Source: Cryptomeria japonica (taxonomy: Eukaryota; Streptophyta; Pinopsida; Cupressales; Cupressaceae). Taken from it: a stretch of 64,000 nucleotides of DNA. The stretch spans positions 406,049,389 to 406,113,388 of the forward strand of contig NC_081408.1 of the NCBI RefSeq assembly GCF_030272615.1. Reading direction: 5' to 3'. The notes beneath the pieces were generated by a model. It did no database searches, was not told the origin of the DNA, and saw only the letters and a list, made by a program, of their open reading frames with translations. Shown here piece after piece: positions 1 to 13,027 of the stretch; the first letter of the stretch is position 1; every line of letters starts with the position of its first letter. The position numbers and the translations under genes are program-made.

Positions 1-460
1 ATTTAGAATTATAATGGTGCTTGTGTTCGATTCTTTTTGCATATATTATCTGTGATTCTTCTTTTTCATTTTCTCCTACATTTTTCTTATTCTACTCTTA
101 AGTTTTTTTTTAATTGTTTTTGGTATTGGAGAGTTATTCGCATCAAACTTGCATTTTTTCTTGTGCAAAGAGCCACAGCAGGTTTTCAGCTTGGACTCAC
201 CGACTTTAGGTGATTACTCGACAAAAAAGTCAACGAGTTTTTATCCATGAGTCGCCATACAAACTCAGCAAGTAAACCCTAAAAAACCTCACACAAAAAA
301 ATGGCTAGCGCTCGGAGACTCATTGTGTATGTAAACTATGGTTTTGGGAGTTTAAAAAACAAAAATTAATTTTTGAAGCCACAGTTGTGCAATTATTTCT
401 TTCAATGCAAGGATTAATTTTTCTTATATTGTTTTTAATTTTTCTATCCCTTCATTTGTA

Positions 461-748
461 GCGGCCATTGCACATGAGGAGAAGGTAGAGAAACCCTACA
501 CGTTTGGCACTTGGGGTTTGGAATCATCGTGTCTTGAGGAGAGTTCTTCCATTGTTGGTATTCTATTCGAAGATAGGAATGAGACCTTAACTGTATATCC
601 CAGGCACGAAAGGAATGAGTTAGTGCAGTATGTGGCCAAGCAAGTAAAGCAATCTAGTTCGGGGTATAATTTAGAATTCTTTTTGGGTTCACATAACTTG
701 CTGTTTTGGGGAAATATAAAATGCTATAATCTAATTTTTTACCAATAA
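461..748 (+). pseudogene. Unknown open frame after a possible splice acceptor
   Basis: An open frame of about 96 codons follows a pyrimidine-rich tract ending in TTTGTAG at 460. It begins A-A-I-A-H-E-E-K-V-E-K-P-Y-T-F and has no ATG near its start. Upstream, at about 190-330, is sequence with ACTCACCGACT and GAGACTCA, reminiscent of the GACTCGCCGAGT-rich ends of the hAT element at 28963-33185. It could be a transposon-derived exon on the strand opposite to the host gene. No family is recognised, and codon-level evidence is weak. Confidence 0.2.
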
Positions 749-860
749 GCAAATGAAATAGGTTACATTCCATCTCAAAATTATCCGAACAACCTCTATA
801 TGATTTAAAGAGAAGTAATAAAGCATGTTAAAGGGGTATATTAACTGCAAACATACTTAC

Positions 861-919
861 CAGGCTTTGACCTCATATGGCTCTCGAGCTGTCTCCCACC
901 CTTCACCTTCAATCAAAAC
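861..919 (-). CDS. PAS1: PASTICCINO1-like FKBP exon (last of three seen)
   Basis: A 59-nt minus-strand exon between the acceptor AATAATCAG and the donor GTAAGT. It encodes VLIEGEGWETAREPYEVKA plus two bases of the next codon (TG, Trp if followed by G), so it ends in phase 2. The E-G-x-G-W-E-x-x-R-x-P-Y-E-V-x-A motif is the start of the second FKBP-like repeat in PAS1-type immunophilins. It joins the 33-nt exon at 20846-20878 in phase 0. The next exon is not recognisable in the remaining 858 bases, so that intron probably runs past the window edge. Expression cannot be judged from sequence. Confidence 0.8.
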
Positions 920-3899
920 CTGATTATTGTAAACCCAACAAATTTTAAATTTTACCAAAGAGAATTTAATCCAGTAATAGGCCTAAACAGTAAATCCAAA
1001 CCCTACATAGATGACTTAATATTTTGCCCCGGTTTTTGTCCTGGGCAATATCTGTTGTGCAGTTAAGAACAATATATGAAGAACAATGTTTATCTTCAAA
1101 ATGTCTTCCCCCACAGTGTGCATCTTCAAAATCCAGAACAATTTTACAGAGAGATTTGTCTGTTCATTTTACTGTTCAAGCATTTATTTTTTATTTTTTA
1201 AAGCACGAATGAATAGCTCCAAAAGGCTGTGCTATCATGGTAAAAAGGTGCCTTTGTTAAACAAATAATCCAAGAAAAAATTGCCACACTGAAATAAGGT
1301 GATCCATAACTTGGAGGACATGTGCAAATGTAGTTGTACATCAGGGAATTGGGTTTGTTCCTCCCAATTTTATTCTAGGCAGAATGATATTCGTACTTAC
1401 CATCATAAGAAAAATGAAAATAAAATTTAAAAGTCATAATAAAAAAATAAAGAATTCATAAAAGTTCATCATGGAATAAAACGGTTTGGCATTCAGCTGC
1501 TGCAAAAAGACCTTTTAGTATGTACAAATGTGACAAGGAAAATTAGCATCACCATCATGTATCAAATCTAGTAATGATATAAGCAGCTAAGTTTTCTTTA
1601 AAAAACCTAAACTCTCCAGCATGTCCCCATGAAACAAATGAAGCCTTCCATCTGCAACTCAAAAGAAGCAATCCTAGATAGCTTTCTAAAAGTTCTTATC
1701 ATATTGCCAAATCATTCAAGTTGTCAAATATCCACGCATCACCTATTGAACTTTTGCAACAAAAATCTGTCATTCTCACTGCCAAGAAAAAGATGTGCTG
1801 ATTCTTCTTTCTAACAAATCACATAAGCATCATTTTTCACAGACCAGGTTTTCTTAGTTTAGCCTTAACAACCAGAGTTTGAGAATACTAGCCAACCAAG
1901 ATATCACCATTTGAATGCTGTCTAAAGTTCTTGAATGAATGGCTATTATACTTCATTATAAAATTCAAACAAGTGTAAGCTAGACAACTTGACAAATCTC
2001 AACCATCTAGTTACAGTTTCATAGCTACAGTACAGACATGTTTCTTGATAACAACACAATATATAAAAGAAATTTAAATTTGAGAAAAAACAGAAATTTA
2101 TTTTGCAGTGTACAGAATCCGATTTGTGAAAGCAAGACCCTAAGTGCATAAGTGCAGGAGTTCTGTATAAAAAACTGAAGAGTGTAGATCATAAAGAACC
2201 AGATCATATGAGTACAATCTTTCAATACCAAAAATATGATTCCAAGATGGAACAAAGTGAGGAAATATAAACAAATATCCTGAGTAACAGGCCAAAAACA
2301 CAAGAACTTCCTCAAGAATAAACAAATACATATTTCTTGAAACATGAGCCTACTTGTAGACTTCTAGAAATTGATAGAAAGAAAGAAAGAGGAACTCTTC
2401 ATACACAAAGGCTCTCTTAGATTCTTGGCACATCACATATATGAGAAAGGATCTCTAAGAGAGATATTACAAGTGCCATGGAGATATAGGAATCATAAGT
2501 ATAATTGATGACAATTCCCATTAAAGGTGAAGAAAATTAAGGACAATCTCACTATGAACATGCAAATATAGACAAAACTTCAGATTTACAGTAGGATATA
2601 CAAGAATCGCTCTGGGAATTTGTCAGTTGTAGTCACATAGCATATTTTAAGTTTTTTCATTTATGATTTCATTATACTTTCATCTTAACTGTCAGATTCT
2701 GTATTTTACAGATTCTTCTTGTCGCATGTCCATGTTTCATCTTATGGTATTTCTGCTTGTTTCCAGCAAATTTTTCTATTAAACCTCTATTGCCTAAGGC
2801 ATATGACATCAAGATGAATACTTAACTCTCTTCCTCCAATAAGCTCTAAAAATGCAATCATTAAGATTGTTGGAATGTCCCTTCATCCTCAGTCAGCATG
2901 GTAACAGACAACTCGGTAGGACTCGTCTTATTTATCACTTGTCTACGTGTACACCAGGTAGACAGTCAGTTTAATTTAAAAAACAAACTCACACTGGAGA
3001 TTTGTCTCACCTGGCTTCTTTATACAAGGGCAATATTATACTGGGCAGTATGAATAAGGTGAAGTTGATTAGAGCTATGAATTACTGGACCCAATTCTTA
3101 TTGGAATATCAATGATTAATATTAAATACAACTTTAGCAGGAATCTATTTTACACCATGTAAATGAGTAGACTTCATTGCATACTAGCTATATGCATGCT
3201 TATCTGGTATGCATTTTATTCTGTGCCACGAGGATAGGTTGAAGGGAGCGGTCCATAAAAATGATATCAAAATACAGCAAAAAGATCCTCCCCCCTCCCT
3301 TTGTTCAACGTCACATACCCAGAAGTTGTAATTATATTGCAGATAATAACGACATTCATGATACTTAACATTCAAAACAAAGAACTTGGAGATCCACCAG
3401 GAACATAGAGATGCACCAAAAGCTATGCAAACTCAAATAAGCACCATCCTGAATCCTGTAAAATTAAAAACCCAACATAAGCAAGCCTTAATTCTTGCTC
3501 CCATCAAGAATACATAAGGTAAAGCAGCTGTCCTCTCCCCCACCAGCCTTTTATTATATCATGGTAAAAAAGAAAGTGAACTCGGAAAAATGAATTACAT
3601 TAAAATAACTGTACCCTCAGCTGTGTATATATAGTGAAAAAAAAAGGATTTGATTAATAGCATTTAATTCAAAAGGAATATCAAATAAATGATGGAATAG
3701 CATAGATAGTACTTAATAAACTATGAATGCACTTACAAACGTAGGAAACCCTTCGACAACTCGGATATTTTAAAGAATAAAGCATCCAAAGCAAACAAAT
3801 AGTGACCAAATTAGCAAACGTACCCATAGAATACAAAATACTTAATTTTGAAAATAGATCCACACACCACATGCATCAACCAATATTTAAAACCTGAGT
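920..3899. other. Intron sequence, no gene seen
   Basis: This is AT-rich, largely unique-looking sequence downstream of the last recognised PAS1-like exon on the minus strand. Short open frames occur on both strands but none shows a domain, splice context or biased composition. I read it as part of the intron between 20845 and 920. Confidence 0.5.
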
Positions 3900-4537
3900 T
3901 ACTAGGTTCATGGGTCCAAGTACTCGTGCTCAGACCAAGTCCACTTCGGTCCAGATTGGCACCTCAGTTCGCAGCGGGTGTGACCCGAGTATGCCCTAAA
4001 GACCCCTAGTTCTCTATGCGTCCATGTTCGTAGACCCACGGAGAACCCAGGTCCCTTGGGGTGCACCTAGGCCGCACCTGGGCGAACCCAAGTGCGCCAA
4101 TCAAGTTAAGTCACTTAAAAGTGACTTTCAAACAATCAAAAAAAATTGCTTTTTTCAATAAAAAAAACTAATCTGCCCCCCTTTAACACATTTGAAACCT
4201 AAAATATTTTCATTTGTTCATTCGTTATCTCTTGCTTTCATTTCGGCATTTTGAAGGGCAGGTGATTATTTTCAAAGGAGATCATTGGTGAAGTGCTTGA
4301 TGAAGGAGGAGAGCTTGCACAAAGGGGATTCAAGCATCTAAGGTAAGCATTTATCCCTATTCTTTGATCGTTAAATGAATTTTTTCAAGTTTTTTTTTTA
4401 GAAAAAGATAAACAAGTTCTACTATTTTTTATGATGTTTTTTCATACATCCATTATCTTTTACATTGTGTAATCTTGGATTTTATTTTTTTTCTAATTTA
4501 AAAATATTTAATTTCTTATAATAGCAAAAATAACAAA

Positions 4538-6967
4538 ATGGCAACAAGTTCGAGTTCACTGGGTGGAGGTTACAATACTCAAAACAAGAAATTTAAACTT
4601 GATAAACGATCTCCTTTATGGAATTATACTACAATGCTTCAACAACTTCTAGGAGGTCGGGGATATGAATGGAATTGTAATTTTTGTAAGAGCAATTATA
4701 GGCGCTCGAATTATCGAGTGAGACGTCACTTTTGCGGCCCTATTGGGAAAGGGATTAAAATGTGTGTAGGACCAAACCAGCAAGGGTTGTCTGCAACACA
4801 AATAGCAGGATTCAGTAGAGAACAAGAAGACGCTCATCAAGCTATAGCAAGAGAAAAAATAAGAGCTAAGCAAAACACCAATAACTTTACCTTAAGATCA
4901 TATACTACCAGAAAAGGCCTCCCATCATCCTTTCTTGGAGATACCCGCTATGCAAGATGAAGTAGAAAATCCCTTTCTTTCCCGCAAAAGAGGCCAATTG
5001 GACAAAAGCATTTAAAATGGAATCAAGACATATTGCAGAGTGAAAAATTACACATTGCCTCTATGCCAATGGTCTTCCCTTCAACTTGGTAAGATCACCG
5101 TATTGGCGGGAGATGGTGATGGCAATCAATAATGCACCTTTTGGTTTCACAAGTCCTAGGTATGAAAAGGTCCGTACCACCTTATTGGTAAGTGAGAAGA
5201 ATTTTGTAGAGACATCATTGAAACTAATTAGAGATTCTTGGGTTGAATTGGGTATTTCTATTGTTTCTGATGGATGGACAGATTGCAAAAACTGTCCATT
5301 AATAAATGTTATTGTAGTGTCCCCCAAAGGGGCAATGTTTCTTAGGGCAGATTGTGAGGGACAGCTCAAAGATGCAGAGTTCACTTCCAAAATCCTCTTT
5401 GAAACCATAGATATGGTGGGACAGGAAAATGTTGTCCATGTCATTACAAACAATGCAAAGGTTTGTAGGGCTATAGGCTCGTTGTTTGAGCAAAGATATT
5501 CGCACATTTTTTGGACACCATGCACTGTACACTCCCTCAGCTTGGTGATGCAAGCAATTTGCACTCAAATACAATGGGTGAAGGATATCTACCAAGAGGC
5601 TAAGGAGATCCAAATGTTTATGATAAACCACCATATGTCACAAGCCATTTTCAGGAGTTTCTCGAGGTTGGAATTGCTGAAGGTAAATTTAATTTATCTA
5701 TTTAATTTTATTTATGCCATGTTTAATTTTAGTTTATATATTTTTTAAATGTGTTATTGACATATTTTTTACATGAAACTAGGTTGCTGAGACCCGATTT
5801 GCATCACATACAATAGTGATGAGACGACCTTTGAAGGTCAAACAAGCATTGAGTGCCATGGTTATTAGTAACCAATGGGATGTTTGGAAACAATCAAATT
5901 CAGAAAGGGTCCAAAAGGTTAAGACATTGATCCTAGATGAATCTTGGTGGGATCATGTGGGATATTTATTGAATTTCACCGAGCCTATCATGAGTATGAT
6001 CAGGTATACTGATACAAATGCAGCATGTTTGGGGGATTTATGATGGCACGAACACCATGATTGAAAAAATCAAAGTCATATTAGCAAAAAAAGAGAATGA
6101 CCCCGAAGAAGTATTTTTCAAAAAGGTCAAAAAAATCATTCTTCATCAGTGGAACAAGATGTCCATGCCATTGCACCTTCTTGCACATGCTTTATCTCCC
6201 ATGTACTATAGCAATGAATTACTTTCTTTGCTAGGGAGAACTAAACCATATAGAGATTTTGAAGTTGCTACTAGGTACAAGCGGACATTTGCTAGACTCT
6301 TCACAGATCCTGAAGAGGTGGAAAGTGTTAGGAAAGAGTTTGGTTTGTTTATCTCGAGAAGAAATCATAGTCCTTGTGCCATTAATGACCAATCCAAAAT
6401 GGATGGTACTACATGGTGGTACCTCCATAGTCAAGATTATATGTTCCTCCAACCTCTTGCAATCAAGATACTATCACAAGTAAGTTTTTTTACTTTTAAA
6501 TTTTAAAATTCGTATTGTAGACTTAAGCATTTAACATTCTTTAATTTATTTTGCATTTTTTTATTTTAAGTTTTGTTGGTTTTCTCTCCAATGTCAACAA
6601 GTTACAATTCTTTCACTGCTGAACGGAATTGGAGTACATACTCCTTTATCCACTCAGTGAAGCGTAACCTATTGGCTTCAAAAAGCGCAGAAGACTTGAT
6701 TTATATTCATTCCAATTTGCGTCTTCTAACACATATGGAACAACAATACAAGGGTCAATGAAGCATTTGGATGTAACCCCTGAGTGTACCAACTTGGATG
6801 CAACTATTGATGATCTGGCTAGACTCACTATGGATGATGATGATGAGATACCTACAGCTGATGCACCTAGAGGGAGTGAGAGTGGCACTGCTTTAGGTTC
6901 AAATGATTTTGAATTTGAACTTGGAGCAAATGATGATGATCTTGATCTAGATCCTTTTGATGATTGA
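4538..6967 (+). pseudogene. hAT transposase gene of hAT-1, broken
   Basis: Exon 1 starts at ATG 4538 and encodes a BED-type zinc finger (C-N-F-C ... H-F-C-G, about residues 48-70). The frame breaks near 4960 and resumes by 5086 as the DUF659-type hAT core: N-x-V-R-S-P-Y-W start, then S-D-G-W-T-D near 5270 and W-T-P-C-x-x-H near 5515, catalytic-region motifs of the family. A donor follows at 5683 and an acceptor before 5783 (VAETRFASHT). A frameshift near 6035 is followed by more transposase to about 6479, another intron, then the C-terminal dimerisation domain (AERNWSTYSFIHS, from about 6620) and an acidic tail ending at 6967. hAT-2 carries the longest intact N-terminal half of a close relative. 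Inactive as it stands. Confidence 0.85.
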
Positions 6968-7208
6968 TGAAGATAGAAGACAATTATTATTTTTTATTGT
7001 CAATTTTGTATTTGTAATGATTTTCATTTGAATCGTGAACCTGGACATAAATGAATCTATGATACATTGATATATATTATATGGCATATGACATAATATG
7101 ATATTATTGAAATTTTGAACTATCAATTGGCATTTGGCATTGATCAATGATGAAGTAGCGTACTATTAAGTGTATTTAGATTTATAATTTTGTATATTTC
7201 TTTAAATT

Positions 7209-7227
7209 TTTGCATATATATATATAT
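7209..7227. repeat. TA microsatellite
   Basis: Short (TA)n run just inside the right end of hAT-1. No further role seen. Confidence 0.7.
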
Positions 7228-7733
7228 ATATACGGATGGACCCGACCCACAAACCCAAAAGGCAAAAAAAAATTTGCCCGAACCCAAGCCCAAACCCAAA
7301 CCAGTAAATTAGTCTAAAACTAATACCCTAAGAAAAAGCATAATAAAAACCTCTCATAACATACGAAAATAAAACAAAATTACAAGCAATAAACTAATGC
7401 TTCCTCAATGAATGGACTAAACTCTTACAAACAGACAACCAAGATAAAAATTAATATGGAAAAAAAAATGATGGAAATCAATCATGATAATAAACCAAAC
7501 AAGAGAACAAAAAATATGGAGAATACAAAGGAAACTATTTTATTTTTTTGGGGAAGTTGCTACCAAGGGGAAAGCACCCTTTTCATTGATCACAAAGAAA
7601 AAAGATACATAAGTTATCAGCAAAAAGCAAATAGAGTCCTAATAGACTCTATAACCTCTTGAGCTCTACTCAGTCTAAATCACAATGTTCGAGTTCGAAT
7701 TTGAATTCAACAACAATAAAATTCGAATAAAAT

Positions 7734-9300
7734 TGTAATGTCCCCATTTTTGGAGTGAGAATAATTAATTAATTTAATTAGTTAAGTTGTCCAAATTATT
7801 ATTATTTTTCATGGATAGCTTAATTAATTATTTTAATTAATAATATTAAGTTAATTATTTATAAAGTTATCAAATAAATTAAAACTTAAAAGATGACTTT
7901 ATATTTAATTACTTTAATAAAGTGACTTAATTAAATATTATATCATAAAGTCACTTAAGTGAAATAATATTAAATTCTAGAAGCTTTTGGATGATGGACT
8001 AAAAAGTATAAAAGGGGATCTAGCTCAGCTTCTCATCAGCTTGGGATTGGATTTGATATAGACTGGGTTTTGTAGAGCCAGGAGGTTTCTGCAGAATAGT
8101 GTCTTTGGGAGCGGAAACTCCCATAGATAGCATAACTAAGGGAGTGAAAGATCTCTTGAGGGGTTGCATTGAGGAGGTGATACTTCAGTCATCTCGATTG
8201 TGCTTCATTGGTGGCCAAGGGGCCAGTTCGTTTGGGTTCATATTGGGGACATTTTTGGCATCAAGTGTCTTCAACAAATTTTGCTATGTGGAGCTGATTG
8301 CAAATACCATTCACTGAGTTTTGACTCAGTTATTTTTCAGACATCATAACTGTGTGAAGGTGCCATATTGGCATTGATTCCATTACCTAATTGGGGGCTT
8401 CACTCCTAGGGAGCCTTTAATAGTTTTTTTTTAGGCCATTAAGGGAATTTAAAGGTTCTGATCTGCATTAGAGTTTTCATCTGATTTCTACAGCAGACCA
8501 CGATTTTGCACATGGAGCCCATTTAATGCTACAACTTCACCTTCCAACTGAAGCGTTCTATTTTGTTCATAGGAACCCATATTGGCATTGATTCCATTAC
8601 CTAATTGGGGGCTTCACTCCTAGGGAGCCTTTAATAGTTTTTTTTTTAGGCCAGTAAGGGAATTTAAAGGTTCTGATCTGCATTAGAGTTTTCATCTGAT
8701 TTCTACAGCAGACCACGATTTTGCACATGGAGCCCATTTAATGCTACAACTTCACCTTCCAACTGAAGCGTTCTCCTTGTAAAGACGGCGATATTATTTG
8801 GTGCTTAAGGGAGCACATGGGAGTTGCCATAATTTGCTTTGGGTCTAAATCACAGCAGTACAGGGACTGCTGGAGGTAATATTCAACTTGGGCCAAAGAA
8901 ATACTCTTGCAGCCCTTTCTTGCACCGATTGCCTTCCCTAGTTGCAGCGCTTATCCTATTAAAGGAAACTGAAGGTTTTGGGGGTGTGTAAGCAGACATA
9001 GGGGCTGCTGTTTAATCTTCATTGTCTGAGAATATTCAGAAACAGGGACGATTTTGGTAAGGACACCATTTGGGCTCAAGAAAGATAGAATCTGTCTGAT
9101 ATTCCTTGCTTCTTCAGCTACCGATTGGAGCGACTCTATAAGCAGGTTCTTGTCATAGTTTCCATTGTCTTTTTGGGTCAGCAATAATGTTATAGTTGCT
9201 ACGATCTGAGCTTCTATATACATTAAATTCAATCTGAGTTTGTATTAGAATTGCATTCAATAATAAGTCAATTTGGGAGTCATATTTTTGTCGCACAATT
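7734..9300 (+). mobile_element. LTR-like sequence starting TGTAATGTCCCC (right end uncertain)
   Basis: The start TGTAATGTCCCCATTTTTGG is nearly the same as that of the solo LTR at 49188. It is followed by AT-rich sequence with AATAAAGTGACTTAATTAAA-like stretches and a TATAAAAGGGG box at about 8008, also found in the solo LTR near 40655 (TTTAAAAGGAG). No internal coding region follows. The 3' end could not be fixed; related LTRs here are about 1.4-1.8 kb. It includes the duplicated block at 8363-8774. A solo LTR is the simplest reading. Confidence 0.5.
8363..8774 (+). repeat. Near-perfect ~197-bp direct duplication
   Basis: Positions 8363-8559 and 8577-8774 are almost identical, from CCATATTGGCATTGATTCC to AACTGAAGCGTTCT, differing by one T in a homopolymer and one base in GGCCATTAAGG/GGCCAGTAAGG. 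Seventeen bases separate them. The high identity indicates a recent tandem duplication within the LTR-like sequence. Confidence 0.92.
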
Positions 9301-9699
9301 AATGTAATAAGTTGCAAGTCTGATTTAGTATAATGATATCAGTTGTATGCCAAATGTTTGAAGAAATGTCTCTTGATTATTAAGACACATTGGTTATTTG
9401 TAATTCATATAAGCATATCAAAGAGTCATTTTGCTTTGAGTTTGCGATTGAAATCTCTTGCGATTACATTCCATCGGTGTCAAATACAAGGTTATCAGTC
9501 TGATAATTCATACCAGCAAGTCTGAAGTTTAATATCAGTCATATGCCAAGCAAAACTGCATAACGCGCGGGTTATGCAAAGGCTGTCCAATGTCAATAAC
9601 ACGCAGGTTATCAATCTGAAACTTCTGAACAGCAGATTGAAGGTTAGGAGACAATTGATTGTTGATATTCCTTGCACACTTTCAGTCTTATATGAGCAG

Positions 9700-9960
9700 G
9701 GGATATTTCAGAAATTTGAGGGAAAAAAATTTGAAAAAAAAATCGTTATTAAATTCGCTTTATATAAATTTATTTTTTTTTAAATATAAATTATATATCC
9801 ACAAAATTCTCAAAATAAATATTATTACATTCGTTTAATTAAATTTAAATATTTTATTTTATATTTATTAAATGTTTTTAGTATAAAATAAAAGTAAAAC
9901 AATAAATTATCATTATATTATATTAAATATTAATATATTTAATATCATGCAGAGTTTTTT
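9700..9960. other. Very AT-rich tract
   Basis: About 260 bases almost wholly A/T with runs of T and A and TTAAAT-type words. No gene, repeat unit or element end could be identified. Confidence 0.5.
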
Positions 9961-10292
9961 TAGGGCAACGTATGAATCGCTTTTTTAGCGAGCCTGAATA
10001 GCTATTGAAAAAAACGTAGCATCCTATCCCGTCACAACCGCACAGCTACCCAGAAACCCTACGTTTCTCGCCACGACCTCCCACAACATTTTTGGCAAGG
10101 CAACATTTCTCGCCACGACCTCTCACAAAATTTCCTGCGAGGCAACATGTCGGCCTAAAGCCCCCATTTCTACGGACAGCAACGGCTCGCATTCCTCCCG
10201 ATGGCTACTATCGACTACTCACCCAACAGCAAAATCCTTTTAAGCATATATTAAAAAAAAATCGCCTGCATTCCTACGAATTTCAACAGTTT

Positions 10293-10596
10293 TTAACAGG
10301 TTCGCAGAATTTCAAACCTGAAGCCGAAAATTTGGCGACGGAACAAATACCCATTTATACTCATCATGTACTCATGTCTCAAGATTATTTCTGCTAAATC
10401 TCTTAGAGACATTACAGTATCATGCATATCCTTGTTTCCAAGACTCACTTCTATGTCAAAAGCATTAGCAACCAAACCATGAAAGGCTTCAGTATTAAGC
10501 CTTTTCAGCACCCATAGTTAGGCCTTGATGATGGGGGACAACAATGCATCTAATAGCCTTCTCCATAGCCTCATGGTCCCGAGTAGTATGCGCCAG
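10293..10596 (-). other. Unassigned coding-like segment adjoining hAT-2
   Basis: Minus-strand sequence immediately beyond the point where similarity to hAT-1 ends. Bases 10500-10590 read ILAHTTRDHEAMEKAI and onward to a stop; one frame over, 10293-10511 reads LKRLNTEAFHGLVANAFDI. One frameshift would join them into about 90 residues of ordinary, globular-looking protein. No family is recognised. It might be a captured host gene fragment, part of the neighbouring retroelement, or chance. Confidence 0.25.
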
Positions 10597-13025
10597 AATA
10601 TAAACAAACCAAACTCTTTCTTAACACTTTCCACCACTTCAGGGACTATGAAGAGTCTAGCAAATGCTCACTTGTACCTAGTAGCAACTTCAGAATTTCC
10701 ATATGTTTTAGACTTTTAGTTCTCCCTAGCAAAGAAAGTACTTCATTGCTATAGTACATGGGAGATAAAGCATGTACAAGGAGGTGCAATGGTGCAGTCA
10801 TCTTGTTCCACCAATGAAGAATGATTTTTTCCACCTTTTTGAAAAATTATTCTTCGAGGTCATTCTCTTTTTTTGCTATTATAACTTTGATTTTTTCAAT
10901 CATGGTATCCATGCCATCATAGACTTCCACCAAACATGTCGCGTCTATATCAGTATACCTAATCATACTCATAATAGGCTCAGTGAAATTCAATACATAT
11001 TCCACACGATCCCACCAAGAGTCATCCAGGATCAATGACTTAACCTTTCAGGCCCTTTCTAAATTTCATTGTTTCCAAAAACCCCATTGGTTACTAATAA
11101 CCATGGACTCAATGCTTGTTTGACCTTCAAAAGTCGTCTCATCAATATTGTATGTGATGCAAATCGGGTCTTAGCAACCTAGGTTCATGTAAAAAATATG
11201 TCAATAACACATTTTTAAAAATATAAACTAAATTAAATTTACCTTCAGCAATTCCAACCTCAAGAAACTCCTGAAAATGGCTTGCGATATATGGTGGTTT
11301 GTCACAAACATTTGGATCTCCTCAAGCTCTTTGGTAGATATCCTTCACCCACTCTATTTGAGTGCCACTTGCTTGAATCACCAAGTTGAGGGAGTGTACG
11401 GTGCATGGTGTCCAAAAAATGTGTGAATATCTTTGCTCAACCAAAGCACCTGCAGCCCTACAAACCTTTGCATTGTCTATACTGACTTGGACAAAATTTT
11501 CATGTCCCACCATATCTATGGAATCAAAGGGGATTTTGGAGTTGAAACTCTGCATCTTTGAGCTGCCCCTCACAATCAACTACCCTCAAAAACATTACCC
11601 ATTTGGGGGACACTGCAATAACATTAATTAATGGACGGTTTTTGCAGTCTTTCGATCCATCAGAAACAATAGAAACACTCGATTCAACCCACGAATCTCT
11701 AATTGGTTTCGATGATGTCTCTACAAAATTCTTCTCTCGTTAATAAGGTGGTGTGCACCTTTTCATACCCAAGACATGTGAAACCAGAAGGTACATTATT
11801 GATTGTCGTCACCATCTCCCGCCAATATGGTGATCTTACCAAGTTGAAAGGAAGACCATTAGCATAGAGGTAACGTGCAATTTTTTGCTTTGCAATATTT
11901 CTTGATTCTATTTTAAACGCTTTGTCCAATGGGCCTCTTTTGCAGGAAAGAAAGGGGTTTTCTACTTCATCTTGCACAAAGGGTATCTCCAAGAAAGGAT
12001 GATGGGAGGCCTTTTCTAGTAGTATATGATCTTTAGGTAAAGTCATTGGTGTTTTGCTTGCAAATGGATTAGCTCTTAGTTTTTCTCTTGCTATAGCTTG
12101 ATCAGCGTCTTCTTGTTCTCTAATGAATCCTGCTATTTGTGTTGCAGACAACCCTTGCTGATATGGCCCTATACACATTTTAATCCCTTTCCCAACAAAG
12201 CCACAAAAGTGACATCTCACTCGATAATAGGAGCACCTATAATTGGTTTTACAAAAATTACAATTCCATTCATATCCTCGACCTCCTGGAAGTTGTTGAA
12301 GCATTGTAGTATAATTCCATAAAGGAGATCCTTTATCAACTTTAAATTTTTGGTTTTGAATCTTGTAACCCCCACCCACTAAACTCGACCTTGTTGCCAT
12401 TTTATTTCTTTTTGTTATTATAAAAAATTAAACATTTTTAAATTAGAAAAAAAATTTAAAAATGCAATATTACACAATGTAAAAGCTAATGTAAGTATGA
12501 AAAAATATTATAAAAAATAGTAGAATTTGTTTATCTTTTAAAATCTTTTAAAAAAAAAAATTAAATTCTTCAAAAACTTGAAAAAAATCATTAAAAGATC
12601 AAAGAATAGGGATAAATGCTTACCCTAGATGCTTGAATCTCCTTTGTGCAAGCTCTCCTCCATTGAGCACTCCATGAACGATCTCCTTCAAAAATAATCA
12701 CCTGCCCTTCAAAATGCCAAAATGAGAGCAAGAGAGAATGAATGAGAAAATGAAATTGTTGTAGGTTTCAAATGTATTAAAGGGGGGCGGATTAGGGTTT
12801 TTTAAAAAAAGAAGGCAAAAAAAAAAAATTATTGTTTTAAAGTCACTTTTAAGTGACTTAACCCGGCTAGTGCACCAAGGTTCCCCCGGGTGCGCCCCAA
12901 GGGCCGCGGATTCTCTATGGGTCCGCGAACACAGACCCTAAGGCACACCCTAGTCGCACCCACTACGAACCCAGACCCAAGCGGACCCGATCCAAGCATG
13001 AGCACTTGGACCCACGAACCTGGTA
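10597..13025 (-). mobile_element. hAT DNA transposon hAT-2, inverted and truncated
   Basis: This segment reads on the minus strand in the same order as hAT-1: GC-rich end (reverse complement TACCAGGTTCGTGGGTCC at 13025), the AAGTCACTTTTAAGTGACTT feature near 12840-12860, then the transposase gene from 12400 downward. Similarity to hAT-1 stops near 10600, in the part matching hAT-1 6340, so the 3' third including the dimerisation domain is missing. The 13025 end abuts a Ty1/copia-like gag fragment, so hAT-2 probably inserted into it. Confidence 0.75.
11699..12400 (-). pseudogene. hAT-2 transposase, N-terminal half
   Basis: An open frame of 233 codons from ATG 12400. It has the same BED zinc finger region as hAT-1 (C-N-F-C-K ... 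H-F-C-G) and is open across the segment where hAT-1 is frameshifted, running on to NLVRSPYWREMV, the start of the hAT core. It stops within the core (near 11700). From there to about 10600 the sequence still matches hAT-1 in several frames (FWTPCTVHSLNLVIQ at 11322-11579; LHLLVHALSPMYYSNE at 10646-10834) with multiple breaks. The family acts as a nuclear cut-and-paste transposase; this copy cannot. Confidence 0.82.
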
Positions 13026-13027
13026 AC

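Larger units (their letters stand above)
3900..7306 (+). mobile_element. hAT DNA transposon hAT-1 (degenerate)
   Basis: A 3.4 kb segment with a GC-rich left end (TACTAGGTTC at 3900, then repeated GGGTCC/GGACCC-like tracts to about 4090) and a right end whose reverse complement starts TACTGGTTTGGG (to 7306). Between them is a broken hAT transposase gene (4538-6967). The left end matches the outer end of hAT-2 at 13025, which also carries the shared feature AAGTCACTTTTAAGTGACTT just inside. No 8-bp target duplication is recognisable, so the exact ends are provisional. Confidence 0.7.

Noticed and set aside
2025-2345. 106-codon minus-strand open frame in the intron
   Set aside because: Phe/Leu/Cys-rich translation of AT-rich DNA, no splice context or domain; overlaps other equally open frames.
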